NCBI GenBank assembly: GCA_043101635.1
Contig: JBICIE010000239.1
Span: forward strand, 1-12,425
DNA: 12,425 nt
From: CAYMJK01 sp043101635
Lineage (GTDB): Bacteria; Planctomycetota; Phycisphaerae; Phycisphaerales; UBA1924
Direction of reading: 5' to 3'
The notes under the pieces were generated by a model, which worked only from the letters and a program-made list of their open reading frames with translations, did not search any database and was not told the origin of the DNA. The translations under genes were made by a program, and so were the position numbers. Of this stretch, positions 1 through 6,448 are shown in pieces; the first letter of the stretch is position 1; each line of letters starts with the position of its first letter.

Positions 1-1164
1 CGCCAGCTTCTCCGGCACGTACGTCTCCGTCACGTAGCTGATGTCCTTGTTCGCCAGCGCCTCGACTTCCATCTTGAAGCCGTTGCGCAGCATCCGTTCG
101 ATCTCCCGCTGCCACCCGCGATTGTCCTTGAACCACGGGTACTCCCGGATCTGCTTGGCGCGCGTGATGTCCCGGTCGTTCAGCTCGATCTGCACATCGT
201 CGCTCAGTTCGTGCGTCTCGTAGTCCGCCGCCCGCAGTCCGATGAACTTGGCGTCCGGGATCGCCAGCCGCTCGCTCTCGAACGCCAGCGAGATCGACCC
301 CTGCTTGATCACGCTGTAGATGTAATGTCCCCACGGATCGCAGTCCAGCAGGCAGTAGATCGGCAGCTTCAGTTCATCATGGAACCGGCGCAGCAGCCGG
401 CGCACGCCGCGCGGCGGCTGCCCGCCCCCGTGCGTCACGATGCAGTTGTGCTTCTCCCAGAACCGATCCTCGTTGAACCGTCGCCACACCGTGCCCTTCT
501 CGACGTGCAGCACGAACTTCGCCTCGCACTTCGTGAACTGGATCACATCCGGCTCGACGATCGATGGAATCTGGTAGCCCCCCGAGCCCATCCGCCGCGC
601 GTTGATCTCGTCCCCGGCGTCCGTGAACGTGATGTTCCCCGCCAGCCCTCCGCGCACATCCGCGAACAGGTGCAGTTCCTCGCGCAGCGACCCCAGGGAG
701 ACTTCCAGATCCTCCAGGATCGCGTCGCTCTCCGCCTGCTCGTCGAACGTCTTCTCCTTCGTCCCCTGGATCGTGTGCTTGGCGGTGTAGTACATGCCGC
801 GGAGACTGGTCGTCTTCCCCTCATCCAGCAGCTTCTGGATGTTCCCCGCGTGCAGCAGCATCTGCATGAACTTCTTCGCCTGCCCGAGATTGAATAGTTG
901 CCGGTCCTGTTCCGCCTTTCCCATCTCGAGGATGCGCTTGCTCTTGTTCCACTTCGTGTTCGCCAGCGTCCGCGTCGGGACGCCGATGCTCGGCTCCCGC
1001 CCCGCCAGCGACGATTTCACCACGCCCGAGGCAAGCCCCTCCAGCGCCGCCATCGTCTTCTGATCCCGTTCCGTCCGGCTTCCCGCGCCCGCCGCGGCCC
1101 CGTCTGCGGCGTTCGCTTTGCGGCGAACCTTCTTCTGCGACTTCTTCCCGACCTTCTTCGCCAT
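1..1164 (-). CDS. top6A: DNA topoisomerase VI subunit A (Spo11-like), 3' end truncated by the window
   Basis: This is the DNA-cleaving subunit of type IIB topoisomerase VI, which works with the ATPase subunit B to relax and decatenate DNA. The frame is open for 388 codons to the window edge with no stop, close to the usual full length of 370-390, so only a short C-terminal piece is missing. The winged-helix (CAP) region has the family motif LRGMYYTAKH (residues 121-130). By alignment with Spo11-type proteins the second tyrosine, Tyr126, should be the one that attacks DNA. The Toprim fold is visible as VLHVEKG (218-224, acidic Glu222) and LLDCDPWGHY (272-281), whose Asp274/Asp276 form the metal-binding DxD. 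The N-terminus is a lysine-rich tail. The ATG at 1164 is preceded by an AAGGGAG ribosome site. In many archaea subunit A directly follows B; here two other genes lie between them. Identity is seen in sequence; function is family knowledge. Confidence 0.95.
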   Translation of the reverse strand, partial: MAKKVGKKSQKKVRRKANAADGAAAGAGSRTERDQKTMAALEGLASGVVKSSLAGREPSIGVPTRTLANTKWNKSKRILEMGKAEQDRQLFNLGQAKKFMQMLLHAGNIQKLLDEGKTTSLRGMYYTAKHTIQGTKEKTFDEQAESDAILEDLEVSLGSLREELHLFADVRGGLAGNITFTDAGDEINARRMGSGGYQIPSIVEPDVIQFTKCEAKFVLHVEKGTVWRRFNEDRFWEKHNCIVTHGGGQPPRGVRRLLRRFHDELKLPIYCLLDCDPWGHYIYSVIKQGSISLAFESERLAIPDAKFIGLRAADYETHELSDDVQIELNDRDITRAKQIREYPWFKDNRGWQREIERMLRNGFKMEVEALANKDISYVTETYVPEKLA

Positions 1165-1212
1165 CCTGGACTCCCTTCCGCCGGCGATTTCTGGTAGCAT
1201 ACCCGGGATCGT

Positions 1213-1244
1213 GGCCGCAGGCGCCGACAGGCGCTGACGCGGCC
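1213..1244. promoter_or_regulatory. Inverted plus tandem repeat between divergent top6A and the DUF1579 gene
   Basis: In the 111-bp gap between two divergently transcribed genes, GGCCGC (1213-1218) and GCGGCC (1239-1244) form an inverted repeat. They enclose a 10-bp tandem direct repeat, CAGGCGCCGA then CAGGCGCTGA (1218-1237, one mismatch). It could be an operator or an mRNA hairpin. In this GC-rich background such repeats also arise by chance, so the assignment is tentative. An AGCATA at 1196-1201 (TATGCT on the minus strand) might be a -10 box for top6A, but I see no convincing -35. Confidence 0.25.
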
Positions 1245-1275
1245 GACCTCCCGCACTTCACGCAAGGGGAACACC

Positions 1276-1884
1276 ATGACCAGCAGAACGACCACCGCGG
1301 CCGCCATCGCCCTCGTCGCCGGCCTCGCCTTCATCGCCGGACGCGCTTCCGATGGCCTCGTCGCCCCCGGCGCCCGCGCGGCCCAGCCCGAGGGTCAGTG
1401 GGCCCCGCCCGCCCCGGGCCCCATGCACGAGCACCTCAAGCAGATGGTCGGCGCATGGGAGGGCTCGGTCCGCTTCAGGATGGGCCCCGGCGAAGACTGG
1501 ATGGAGTCCACCGGCACGATCCGGCGCGAACTGGCCATGGGAGGCCGCTTCGTCATCGAGCGTGTCACCGGTGAGGGCCCCGGCGGCGAGGATTTCAAGG
1601 GCATGGGCATCGTCGGCTACAACGACATGGAGGGCCATTACGAGAGCGTCTGGATCGAGAACATGGCCAACCACATGTCCATGGCCACCGGAACCTACGA
1701 CGCCAACACCAAGACCTTCACCTTCAAGGGCGACATGATCGACATGACCGGCCAGAAGCAGAAGACCGTCATGACCCTGGACGCCTCAGACCCCGACAAG
1801 GAGGTTTCCGCGGGCTACATCATCAACGCCGACGGATCCCGCACGAAGAACTTCGAAGGGACCTTCACCCGCACCGGCAACTGA
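1276..1884 (+). CDS. Secreted DUF1579 family protein
   Basis: A 202-residue protein. Residues 1-36 look like a signal sequence: Thr/Arg start, then the hydrophobic run AAAIALVAGLAFIAG and an Ala-rich region ending near ARAAQ. The mature part matches the DUF1579 pattern: LKQMVGAWEGSVRF (54-67), the RELAMGGRFVIERVTGE block, FKGMGIVGYNDMEGHYESVW (written here only as the GIVGYN and ESVWIENM landmarks), a SMATGTYD turn, and a C-terminal run of beta strands. The function of DUF1579 is not established; it is probably a lipocalin-like beta barrel, which is inference. The start is supported by AAGGGGA 7 bases upstream of the ATG. It is divergent from top6A and convergent with the SMI1-type gene. Nothing ties it functionally to the topoisomerase genes around it. 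Confidence 0.85.
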   Translation: MTSRTTTAAAIALVAGLAFIAGRASDGLVAPGARAAQPEGQWAPPAPGPMHEHLKQMVGAWEGSVRFRMGPGEDWMESTGTIRRELAMGGRFVIERVTGEGPGGEDFKGMGIVGYNDMEGHYESVWIENMANHMSMATGTYDANTKTFTFKGDMIDMTGQKQKTVMTLDASDPDKEVSAGYIINADGSRTKNFEGTFTRTGN

Positions 1885-1946
1885 CATTGTGCCACCGACT
1901 ACGGCTCTGCGTGGCCGGTGATCCTGCCTTAAGACCCGCTTCGCGA

Positions 1947-2828
1947 TCACACGCCGCCGCTGTGCGCCCGGTCGCCCGGCGAGTGGACCAGTTCCGCTCG
2001 ATCTCCCAGCGTTGTGCGAAGCTCACGGAGGCATGCCGCTTGGGCGCCCTCGGCGACACCGACGCGCAGGAGCGGATGTTCCGCAGGACGGGCCAGATGC
2101 CAGGGGTCGCCGGGCTCCCCGTTCTGTTCAAGCGCAAGATAAGCGCCGCGTGAATCTTCGTACCCGCACTCCTTGTACTTGGTCCAGCGCCATGCAGAAC
2201 CGGATTCGCCGGCGCGCCGTGCGCCCAGCCCGGCCAGCAGGCTGTGCAGTGCCCGTACGTCGAGTTGCTTGTCATCGATGGCGAAGACGAAGTGCTCGCT
2301 CGAATACTCGAGTCGGGCAAGTAGGTCACCGAAGGAGTCGGCGATCGGGATCTCGGCGTCCACATGCTCTCCGGTTGCCTCCCGGATGTCAATGGACTCC
2401 GTATCGAAGTGCAGGATCGGTGGCTCGCCAGCGGGACCGCACTCCCGGTAGTCCATGCACAGCCACCAGTGACCATCGCCGTCGAACGCGATCAGTCCGT
2501 CCGGCACGCCCCATTCCTCGCGCGCCAGCCGCGTCTGCTCCGTGATGGAGTGAAAGTCGCCCGGCTGGATGCCTTCAATCCGCTCGAACTCATACATGCG
2601 ACGATCACTGATATGACGCGGCAATGGGCTCGCAAGCAGCACGCCGTTCAGACGCACATGGCCACCGTTGCGGTGCCGCACCAGTGCTACATAGCTCGGC
2701 GGAAGGCGTACGCCCAGCTCACGCTCGCTCGCCTCAATTAACGCGTCACTTGGTGGCGGATGTGAACCGTACATCGAAGCGCGAAATAGTCTGTTTGCAT
2801 TCTGTGCCTGCGGCGATCCCGAAGTCAT
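1947..2828 (-). CDS. SMI1/KNR4 (SUKH) family protein
   Basis: A 293-residue soluble protein. The N-terminal half (about residues 25-175) has the SUKH pattern: an amphipathic helix ALIEASERELGVRLPPSY, then ALVRHRNGGH, a strand-rich stretch, GLIAFDGDGHWWLCMDYR (the G-D-G-H-W motif), and ADSFGDLLARL closing the domain. The C-terminal half (about 180-293) looks like a second small alpha/beta domain (FVFAIDDKQLDVRALHSLLA) that I do not recognise. In bacteria SUKH proteins often act as immunity proteins against polymorphic toxins, but no toxin gene is next to this one, so the role is open. The start at 2828 has only a weak GAG upstream. An in-frame ATG at 2774 lacks any ribosome site but begins just before the domain. 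The gene lies between top6B and top6A on their strand, and its codons are less C/G-biased than theirs, consistent with a later insertion. Confidence 0.8.
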   Translation of the reverse strand: MTSGSPQAQNANRLFRASMYGSHPPPSDALIEASERELGVRLPPSYVALVRHRNGGHVRLNGVLLASPLPRHISDRRMYEFERIEGIQPGDFHSITEQTRLAREEWGVPDGLIAFDGDGHWWLCMDYRECGPAGEPPILHFDTESIDIREATGEHVDAEIPIADSFGDLLARLEYSSEHFVFAIDDKQLDVRALHSLLAGLGARRAGESGSAWRWTKYKECGYEDSRGAYLALEQNGEPGDPWHLARPAEHPLLRVGVAEGAQAACLRELRTTLGDRAELVHSPGDRAHSGGV

Positions 2829-2836
2829 GCTTCATC

Positions 2837-2947
2837 TCAATCCGGCCACGACTGCAGTGCCTGCTCGAGGTTCGCGATGAACTCGGGCAGATCCGCTCGC
2901 ACGGTTTTCACCAACTCGTGCACGATGTGCTGGTTCCAGATGACCAT
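2837..2947 (-). CDS. Possible small ORF (36 aa) between top6B and the SUKH gene
   Basis: Directly after the top6B stop on the minus strand is an AGGAG (2966-2970). An ORF follows that starts at ATG 2947 (or TTG 2953) and ends with TGA at 2837, 8 bases before the SUKH start. The peptide begins MVIWNQHIVHELVKTV and continues as an amphipathic helix ending LEQALQSWPD. The composition looks protein-like rather than like a GC shadow. The Shine-Dalgarno-to-ATG distance is too long (about 18 bases), which weakens the call; the TTG fits better. It could be a genuine small gene, a leader coupling top6B to the SUKH gene, or the C-terminal remnant of a lost gene. I do not recognise a family. Confidence 0.3.
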   Translation of the reverse strand: MVIWNQHIVHELVKTVRADLPEFIANLEQALQSWPD

Positions 2948-2971
2948 GACCAATGTTAAGGGCCGTCTCCT

Positions 2972-5092
2972 TCAAGCCCCGACCGGCTCCCCGCTCTTCC
3001 GACGCCGCTTCCCGCGCCCCGGCTCGCGCCCCGCCCCCTCGAACAGGCTCGGATCATCCTTCCCGCCCTGACGCTTCGGCTTCCCGCCCGCGCTGCGACG
3101 CTGCTTCTTCAGCGGCTTCTTCTGCTCAGCGGGCGCCTCCGCCGCGCCGTCGGCGCCGCCCGGCTCATCTTCCGGCCCCGGCCCCCGCCCGTCCACGATG
3201 ATCACCCCGTCATCCCCATCCAGCCGGCTCGGCCCTTGCGAAGCCGGGATGATCTTCCCCTCATCATCAAGCTGCGCATCGGCAATCGCCGTCCGTCGCT
3301 TCGCCTGCCGCTCCAGCGCATCGTACAACTCCTTCGCGTCGCACCCCGTCAGCAGCGCGCACGACTTCGAGATCTCCCCGATGTACCGCTCGAACACATC
3401 CCGCCGCTCGCTCTCCCGCCGCATCTTCTGCCGCCGGCGCATGTACGTCCCCAGCTTGCGCCCGCACTCCTGCAGCGCCAGTTTCATCTCCTTGCGGATC
3501 TCGTCGTAGTCCGCGATCGCCTCCTTGCTTTCGCTCGTGAACGGCACCCACACGCTGGCCATGTGGATCATGATCACCATCGGCCCCACCGGCAGCGACC
3601 CCTTCGGCTGGCTCAGCCCGTAGTTGCGCCACCCCGTCTCGATCACGCTCTTCACGCTGCAGCACGCGCTCTGCTGATACAGCAGCGGCACGCGATTGGC
3701 AAACCGGATCACCCGCGCCGCCTCGTCGCCGGGCAGATCGCCGCCGAACGCGATCGCGGCCTCGATCTGGAACGGGTTGCCCCGGTACACCGCCGGCTCC
3801 CGCGTCGCCGCGGCATAGAACTCCGCCTTCACCCCCTTCAGCAGCCCCGCCAGCATCTGCCGCACACCGATCGGCGCCAGGCAGTCGGTCGGCGGCGCCC
3901 GCAGCTTCGCCTCCTGCAGCGCCTTGTAGATCCGCTCCGCCGCCGCGTGATCGATGTTCTTCAGCCACGTCCCGCCGCTGATCGTCTGCTGCTTCGTGCT
4001 CGCCGCCTTCGTCACTTCCTTGATCGCCGCCGGCGGCACGCGGCAGAACGATGCGCTCAGGAACCCCGCAAGCTGCGTCTGCTCCGTCGCCTTCAGCATC
4101 TGCAGGAAGCTGCCAAGTTCCACCCCGTACGGGTGCGGCTTGATCTCCTGCGTCTCCGGCGGCAACTCATCGATGGTGCGCGGGTAGATGATCCGATCCT
4201 CCAGTACTACCGTCCCTGGCAGCGCTGCATGTGCAGCCCCGTCCGCAGCCTTCGAGCCCGAAGTCCCGGCAGCCCCCGGCACGAGTACCCCGCCTCCCGC
4301 CTCTGCGTCCTCTGCGCTCTTCTCTGCGCCCTCTGCGTTCGCGCCTTTCGGAGGTATGAACGTAATCTCCGCATGCGGATTGGCAATCGCCGTCTGCTCC
4401 AGATACTCATCCACGCTCGTCTTGCCGCGCATGTACCGCGCTTCAAGCTCGATCGCCACCCGCGTCCCCGTTCCGCTGGATGTCTTCGGGAAGTCGTCCG
4501 TCTCCACATCCACCGTCACCTCCGGACGGTTCTTCGATGTGTCCATCGCCAGTTCGATGTGATGCGCCGGCTTGCTCTTCCTCGGCCTGGTCGTGATCAC
4601 CATCGGCCGCCCCGTCGTCATCAGCCCGTACATCCCCGCCGCCGAGATGCCGATGCCCTGCTGCCCCCGGCTCATCTTCATCCGGTGGAACTTCGAGCCG
4701 TACAGCAACTTCCCGAAGATGTTGTCCACCTGCTTGCGCACGATCCCCGGCCCGTTGTCCGTGATCGTCACGCGATACCGCCCGCTCTGCGTTGCCGCCC
4801 CCCGCCCCCGGGCCTTCTTGGCGTCCGTCTCCCCCCGCTTCGGCGGCGCCGTCAGTTCCTCGATATGCACGATGATGTCCGGCAGGATGCCCGCCTCCTC
4901 GCAGGCGTCCAGCGCGTTGTCCACCGCCTCCTTCACCGTCGTCAGCAGGGCCTTGCGCGGGTTGTCGAACCCCAGCAGGTGCCGGTTCTTGGCGAAGAAC
5001 TCGCTGACGGAGATCTCCCGCTGCTTGCCCGCCAGCGTCTCCGCCGTCACTCGGTTGCTCTGCGCCTGCCCGCCCTTGCTCTTCTTCGCCAC
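2972..5092 (-). CDS. top6B: DNA topoisomerase VI subunit B (GHKL ATPase), with insertions
   Basis: The ATP-binding subunit of topoisomerase VI, 706 residues, longer than the roughly 500-620 typical of the family. The GHKL fold is clear: N box KEAVDNALDACEEAG (54-68, Glu55 and Asn59), G1 TDNGPGI (111-117), ATP lid RGQQGIGIS (142-150) and GTGTRV (207-212). The helix-two-turn-helix and transducer regions follow. PHPYGVELGSFLQML (319-333) is well conserved, and QPKGSLPVGPM (495-505) carries the probable switch lysine Lys497. Two insertions stand out: a basic loop at about 85-102 and a low-complexity segment at about 250-295, between FIPPKG and IIYPRT. The second is partly encoded by a CTCTGCG repeat. 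The C-terminus (about 640-706) is a charged Lys/Arg/Gly-rich tail. The start is GTG at 5092 with GGAGG upstream. The gene is divergent from the 116-aa gene; subunit A is downstream on the same strand after two other ORFs. Confidence 0.96.
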   Translation of the reverse strand: MAKKSKGGQAQSNRVTAETLAGKQREISVSEFFAKNRHLLGFDNPRKALLTTVKEAVDNALDACEEAGILPDIIVHIEELTAPPKRGETDAKKARGRGAATQSGRYRVTITDNGPGIVRKQVDNIFGKLLYGSKFHRMKMSRGQQGIGISAAGMYGLMTTGRPMVITTRPRKSKPAHHIELAMDTSKNRPEVTVDVETDDFPKTSSGTGTRVAIELEARYMRGKTSVDEYLEQTAIANPHAEITFIPPKGANAEGAEKSAEDAEAGGGVLVPGAAGTSGSKAADGAAHAALPGTVVLEDRIIYPRTIDELPPETQEIKPHPYGVELGSFLQMLKATEQTQLAGFLSASFCRVPPAAIKEVTKAASTKQQTISGGTWLKNIDHAAAERIYKALQEAKLRAPPTDCLAPIGVRQMLAGLLKGVKAEFYAAATREPAVYRGNPFQIEAAIAFGGDLPGDEAARVIRFANRVPLLYQQSACCSVKSVIETGWRNYGLSQPKGSLPVGPMVIMIHMASVWVPFTSESKEAIADYDEIRKEMKLALQECGRKLGTYMRRRQKMRRESERRDVFERYIGEISKSCALLTGCDAKELYDALERQAKRRTAIADAQLDDEGKIIPASQGPSRLDGDDGVIIVDGRGPGPEDEPGGADGAAEAPAEQKKPLKKQRRSAGGKPKRQGGKDDPSLFEGAGREPGRGKRRRKSGEPVGA
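4301..4342. repeat. CTCTGCG-type repeat inserted in frame inside top6B
   Basis: Four copies of CTCTGCG occur in 42 bases (CTCTGCGTC, CTCTGCGCT, CTCTGCGCC, CTCTGCGTT), on the minus strand a run of ACGCAGAGG-like units. It encodes the Ala/Glu-rich peptide ANAEGAEKSAEDAEA (251-265) of subunit B. The same type of repeat, as CTCTGTG, lies in non-coding DNA at 12209-12240. The flanking conserved blocks join up without it in other family members, so it is an insertion (inference from family knowledge). Confidence 0.75.
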
Positions 5093-5169
5093 TCGCGGCC
5101 CTCCATGGCTCAGCGAAATCCCGCCTGCCGTGCCCGATTCCGGCTCACACTGTAGTTCGGGCCGCGCCC

Positions 5170-5194
5170 GGGTCCGGCCTCACTTTCCGGACCC
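5170..5194. promoter_or_regulatory. Perfect 8-bp inverted repeat in the top6B / 116-aa gene divergent gap
   Basis: GGGTCCGG (5170-5177) and CCGGACCC (5187-5194) are perfect inverted copies 9 bases apart. They sit in the 140-bp intergenic region between two divergent starts. The centre is about 90 bases from the top6B start and 50 from the other. This is the right place for an operator or a 5' leader hairpin. No clear promoter hexamers are visible around it. Confidence 0.3.
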
Positions 5195-5232
5195 CGCCCA
5201 AGTGATCCCATTCCCCGGCCGATATCACCCCC

Positions 5233-5583
5233 ATGGCCAGCCCGACCACCCATATCGAGCCCACCGAGCGCTGCGGCGCCATCGACCTGCTCATCGACTA
5301 CGACCGCGCCGCCCACGGCCCCGCCCTCGCCTACTACCGCGCCCTGCGCGACCGGCTCAACCGCCTCCACGCCGAGGTCGGAGGGACCGGTGTCCGCCTC
5401 GGCCTGGCCACCCCCGAGCGCGACCACCGCGACACGCCCACCGGGCGCATCAGCATCCCCGTCACCCCGCTCAACCCGGCCGATCCCGCGAGCGCCATGA
5501 ACGCGCTCGCCCGCGCCCTGCTCGAGCGCGCCGACCCCGCCCCCGGCGTCATCCGCGTCACCCTCCGGCGCGACGCCGCCTAA
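5233..5583 (+). CDS. Hypothetical protein, 116 aa
   Basis: A small soluble protein with no signal peptide or membrane segment. It begins MASPTTHIEPTERCG, followed by a helix rich in Arg and Ala (YYRALRDRLNRLHAEV). Next comes a strand/loop region with a THR-Gly turn (RISIPVTPLNPADPAS), a second Ala-rich helix and a basic tail IRVTLRRDAA. I do not recognise a family. Codon use (C/G at third positions) matches real genes nearby, which favours it over the Gly/Val-rich reading on the opposite strand. There is no Shine-Dalgarno upstream of the ATG. It starts 140 bp from the top6B start in the opposite direction, so the two could share a control region. Its TAA stop overlaps the TAG stop of the convergent coiled-coil gene. 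Confidence 0.6.
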   Translation: MASPTTHIEPTERCGAIDLLIDYDRAAHGPALAYYRALRDRLNRLHAEVGGTGVRLGLATPERDHRDTPTGRISIPVTPLNPADPASAMNALARALLERADPAPGVIRVTLRRDAA

Positions 5584-6380
5584 CGGCGCGGCCCGGTCGA
5601 GCGCCCGTCGCCCTCGCCCTGAACGTTGGCGACAGGCGACTTCTCGATCCCCTCCAGCTCACGCCACTCCAGGTCGAAGCCGAACTCCACCTGCGGCCCG
5701 ATCAGCCACGGCTCGTTGAACACGCCCGGGCTCTCCCGATCCGCATTGCGCGCCGGCGCCGCCGCAACCGTCACCCGCGCCAGCCACAGGTCATGCCGAT
5801 CGGCCCCGTCCAGCACATCCTGCGCCATCCGCGGCGGCAGCGGCATCCGCCGCCCAGGCCCGTACGCCAGCCCCGTCGCCGGGTCGATCACCGACACCAG
5901 CCCCGTGAACTTCCGCGGCGCTGTCGACTCCCGCTCCACCGCCTCGATCCGCACCGTCCACTCGCGCTCCGCCCGGATCCGCCGCGGCGCCTCATTGACC
6001 CAGCGTTCCACCGCCTCCCCGAAGGCCCGATCCTCCGCCTCCGTCTGGCGCGGCAGCGTCGCCAACTCCCGCTCGTACAGGCGGACCAGCTCGCGAAACA
6101 GCGCATACGGCGAGCTGAACGGATCGGCGCTCACCTCCGCGTACTGCGGCGGGCGCGGCGGCTCCAGATTCCCCAGCCGCTCCTCGGCGTCCTCCAGACG
6201 GATCCGCAGCAGATCGATCTCCGCCAGCGCCGCCTGCAGCTTCGCCTCCAGTTCGGCCACCTGGTCGCGCAGCCGCCCGTTCTCCGCCGCCAGCCGCTGG
6301 GCGTCGTTCTGCGCCAGCGCCGGCGCGGCCCACAGGCCACACCCAAGCGCCATCGCGACGATCGAAGTCCTGATCAGCAT
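5580..6380 (-). CDS. Exported coiled-coil protein, 266 aa
   Basis: The chosen start is the ATG at 6380. An AGGAG lies 10 bases upstream, and the protein then opens with a textbook signal peptide: MLIRTS, the hydrophobic core IVAMALGCGLWA, and APALAQN with cleavage expected after ALA. The frame extends to 6476 but that extension is Arg/Trp-rich and would bury the signal. Residues 26-72 form a strong coiled coil (QRLAAENGRLRDQVAELEAK and onward, heptads of Leu). A Pro-rich hinge PPRPPQ follows, then a helical and strand-rich domain of about 170 residues with ERWVNEAPRRIRAEREW and LVSVIDPATGLAYG. No enzyme motif is visible and I do not recognise the family. It is likely periplasmic. It is divergent from the DUF58 gene (68-bp gap) and convergent with the 116-aa gene. 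Confidence 0.8.
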   Translation of the reverse strand: MLIRTSIVAMALGCGLWAAPALAQNDAQRLAAENGRLRDQVAELEAKLQAALAEIDLLRIRLEDAEERLGNLEPPRPPQYAEVSADPFSSPYALFRELVRLYERELATLPRQTEAEDRAFGEAVERWVNEAPRRIRAEREWTVRIEAVERESTAPRKFTGLVSVIDPATGLAYGPGRRMPLPPRMAQDVLDGADRHDLWLARVTVAAAPARNADRESPGVFNEPWLIGPQVEFGFDLEWRELEGIEKSPVANVQGEGDGRSTGPRR

Positions 6381-6448
6381 GGTCCTGTAACTCCTGGGAA
6401 GGTCCCTCAGTCTACCATCGGCCAGATCCGCCCGCCCCGACACGCCCC

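Noticed and set aside
211..897. 228-codon plus-strand open frame
   Set aside because: Antisense to top6A, which carries the catalytic tyrosine and Toprim motifs.
2747..2835. 29-codon minus-strand frame overlapping the SUKH start
   Set aside because: It overlaps the SUKH coding region out of frame, with no convincing ribosome site or protein-like pattern.
3236..5155. 639-codon plus-strand open frame
   Set aside because: Antisense to top6B, whose ATPase motifs are unmistakable. The product is Arg/His/Leu/Pro-rich without any domain.
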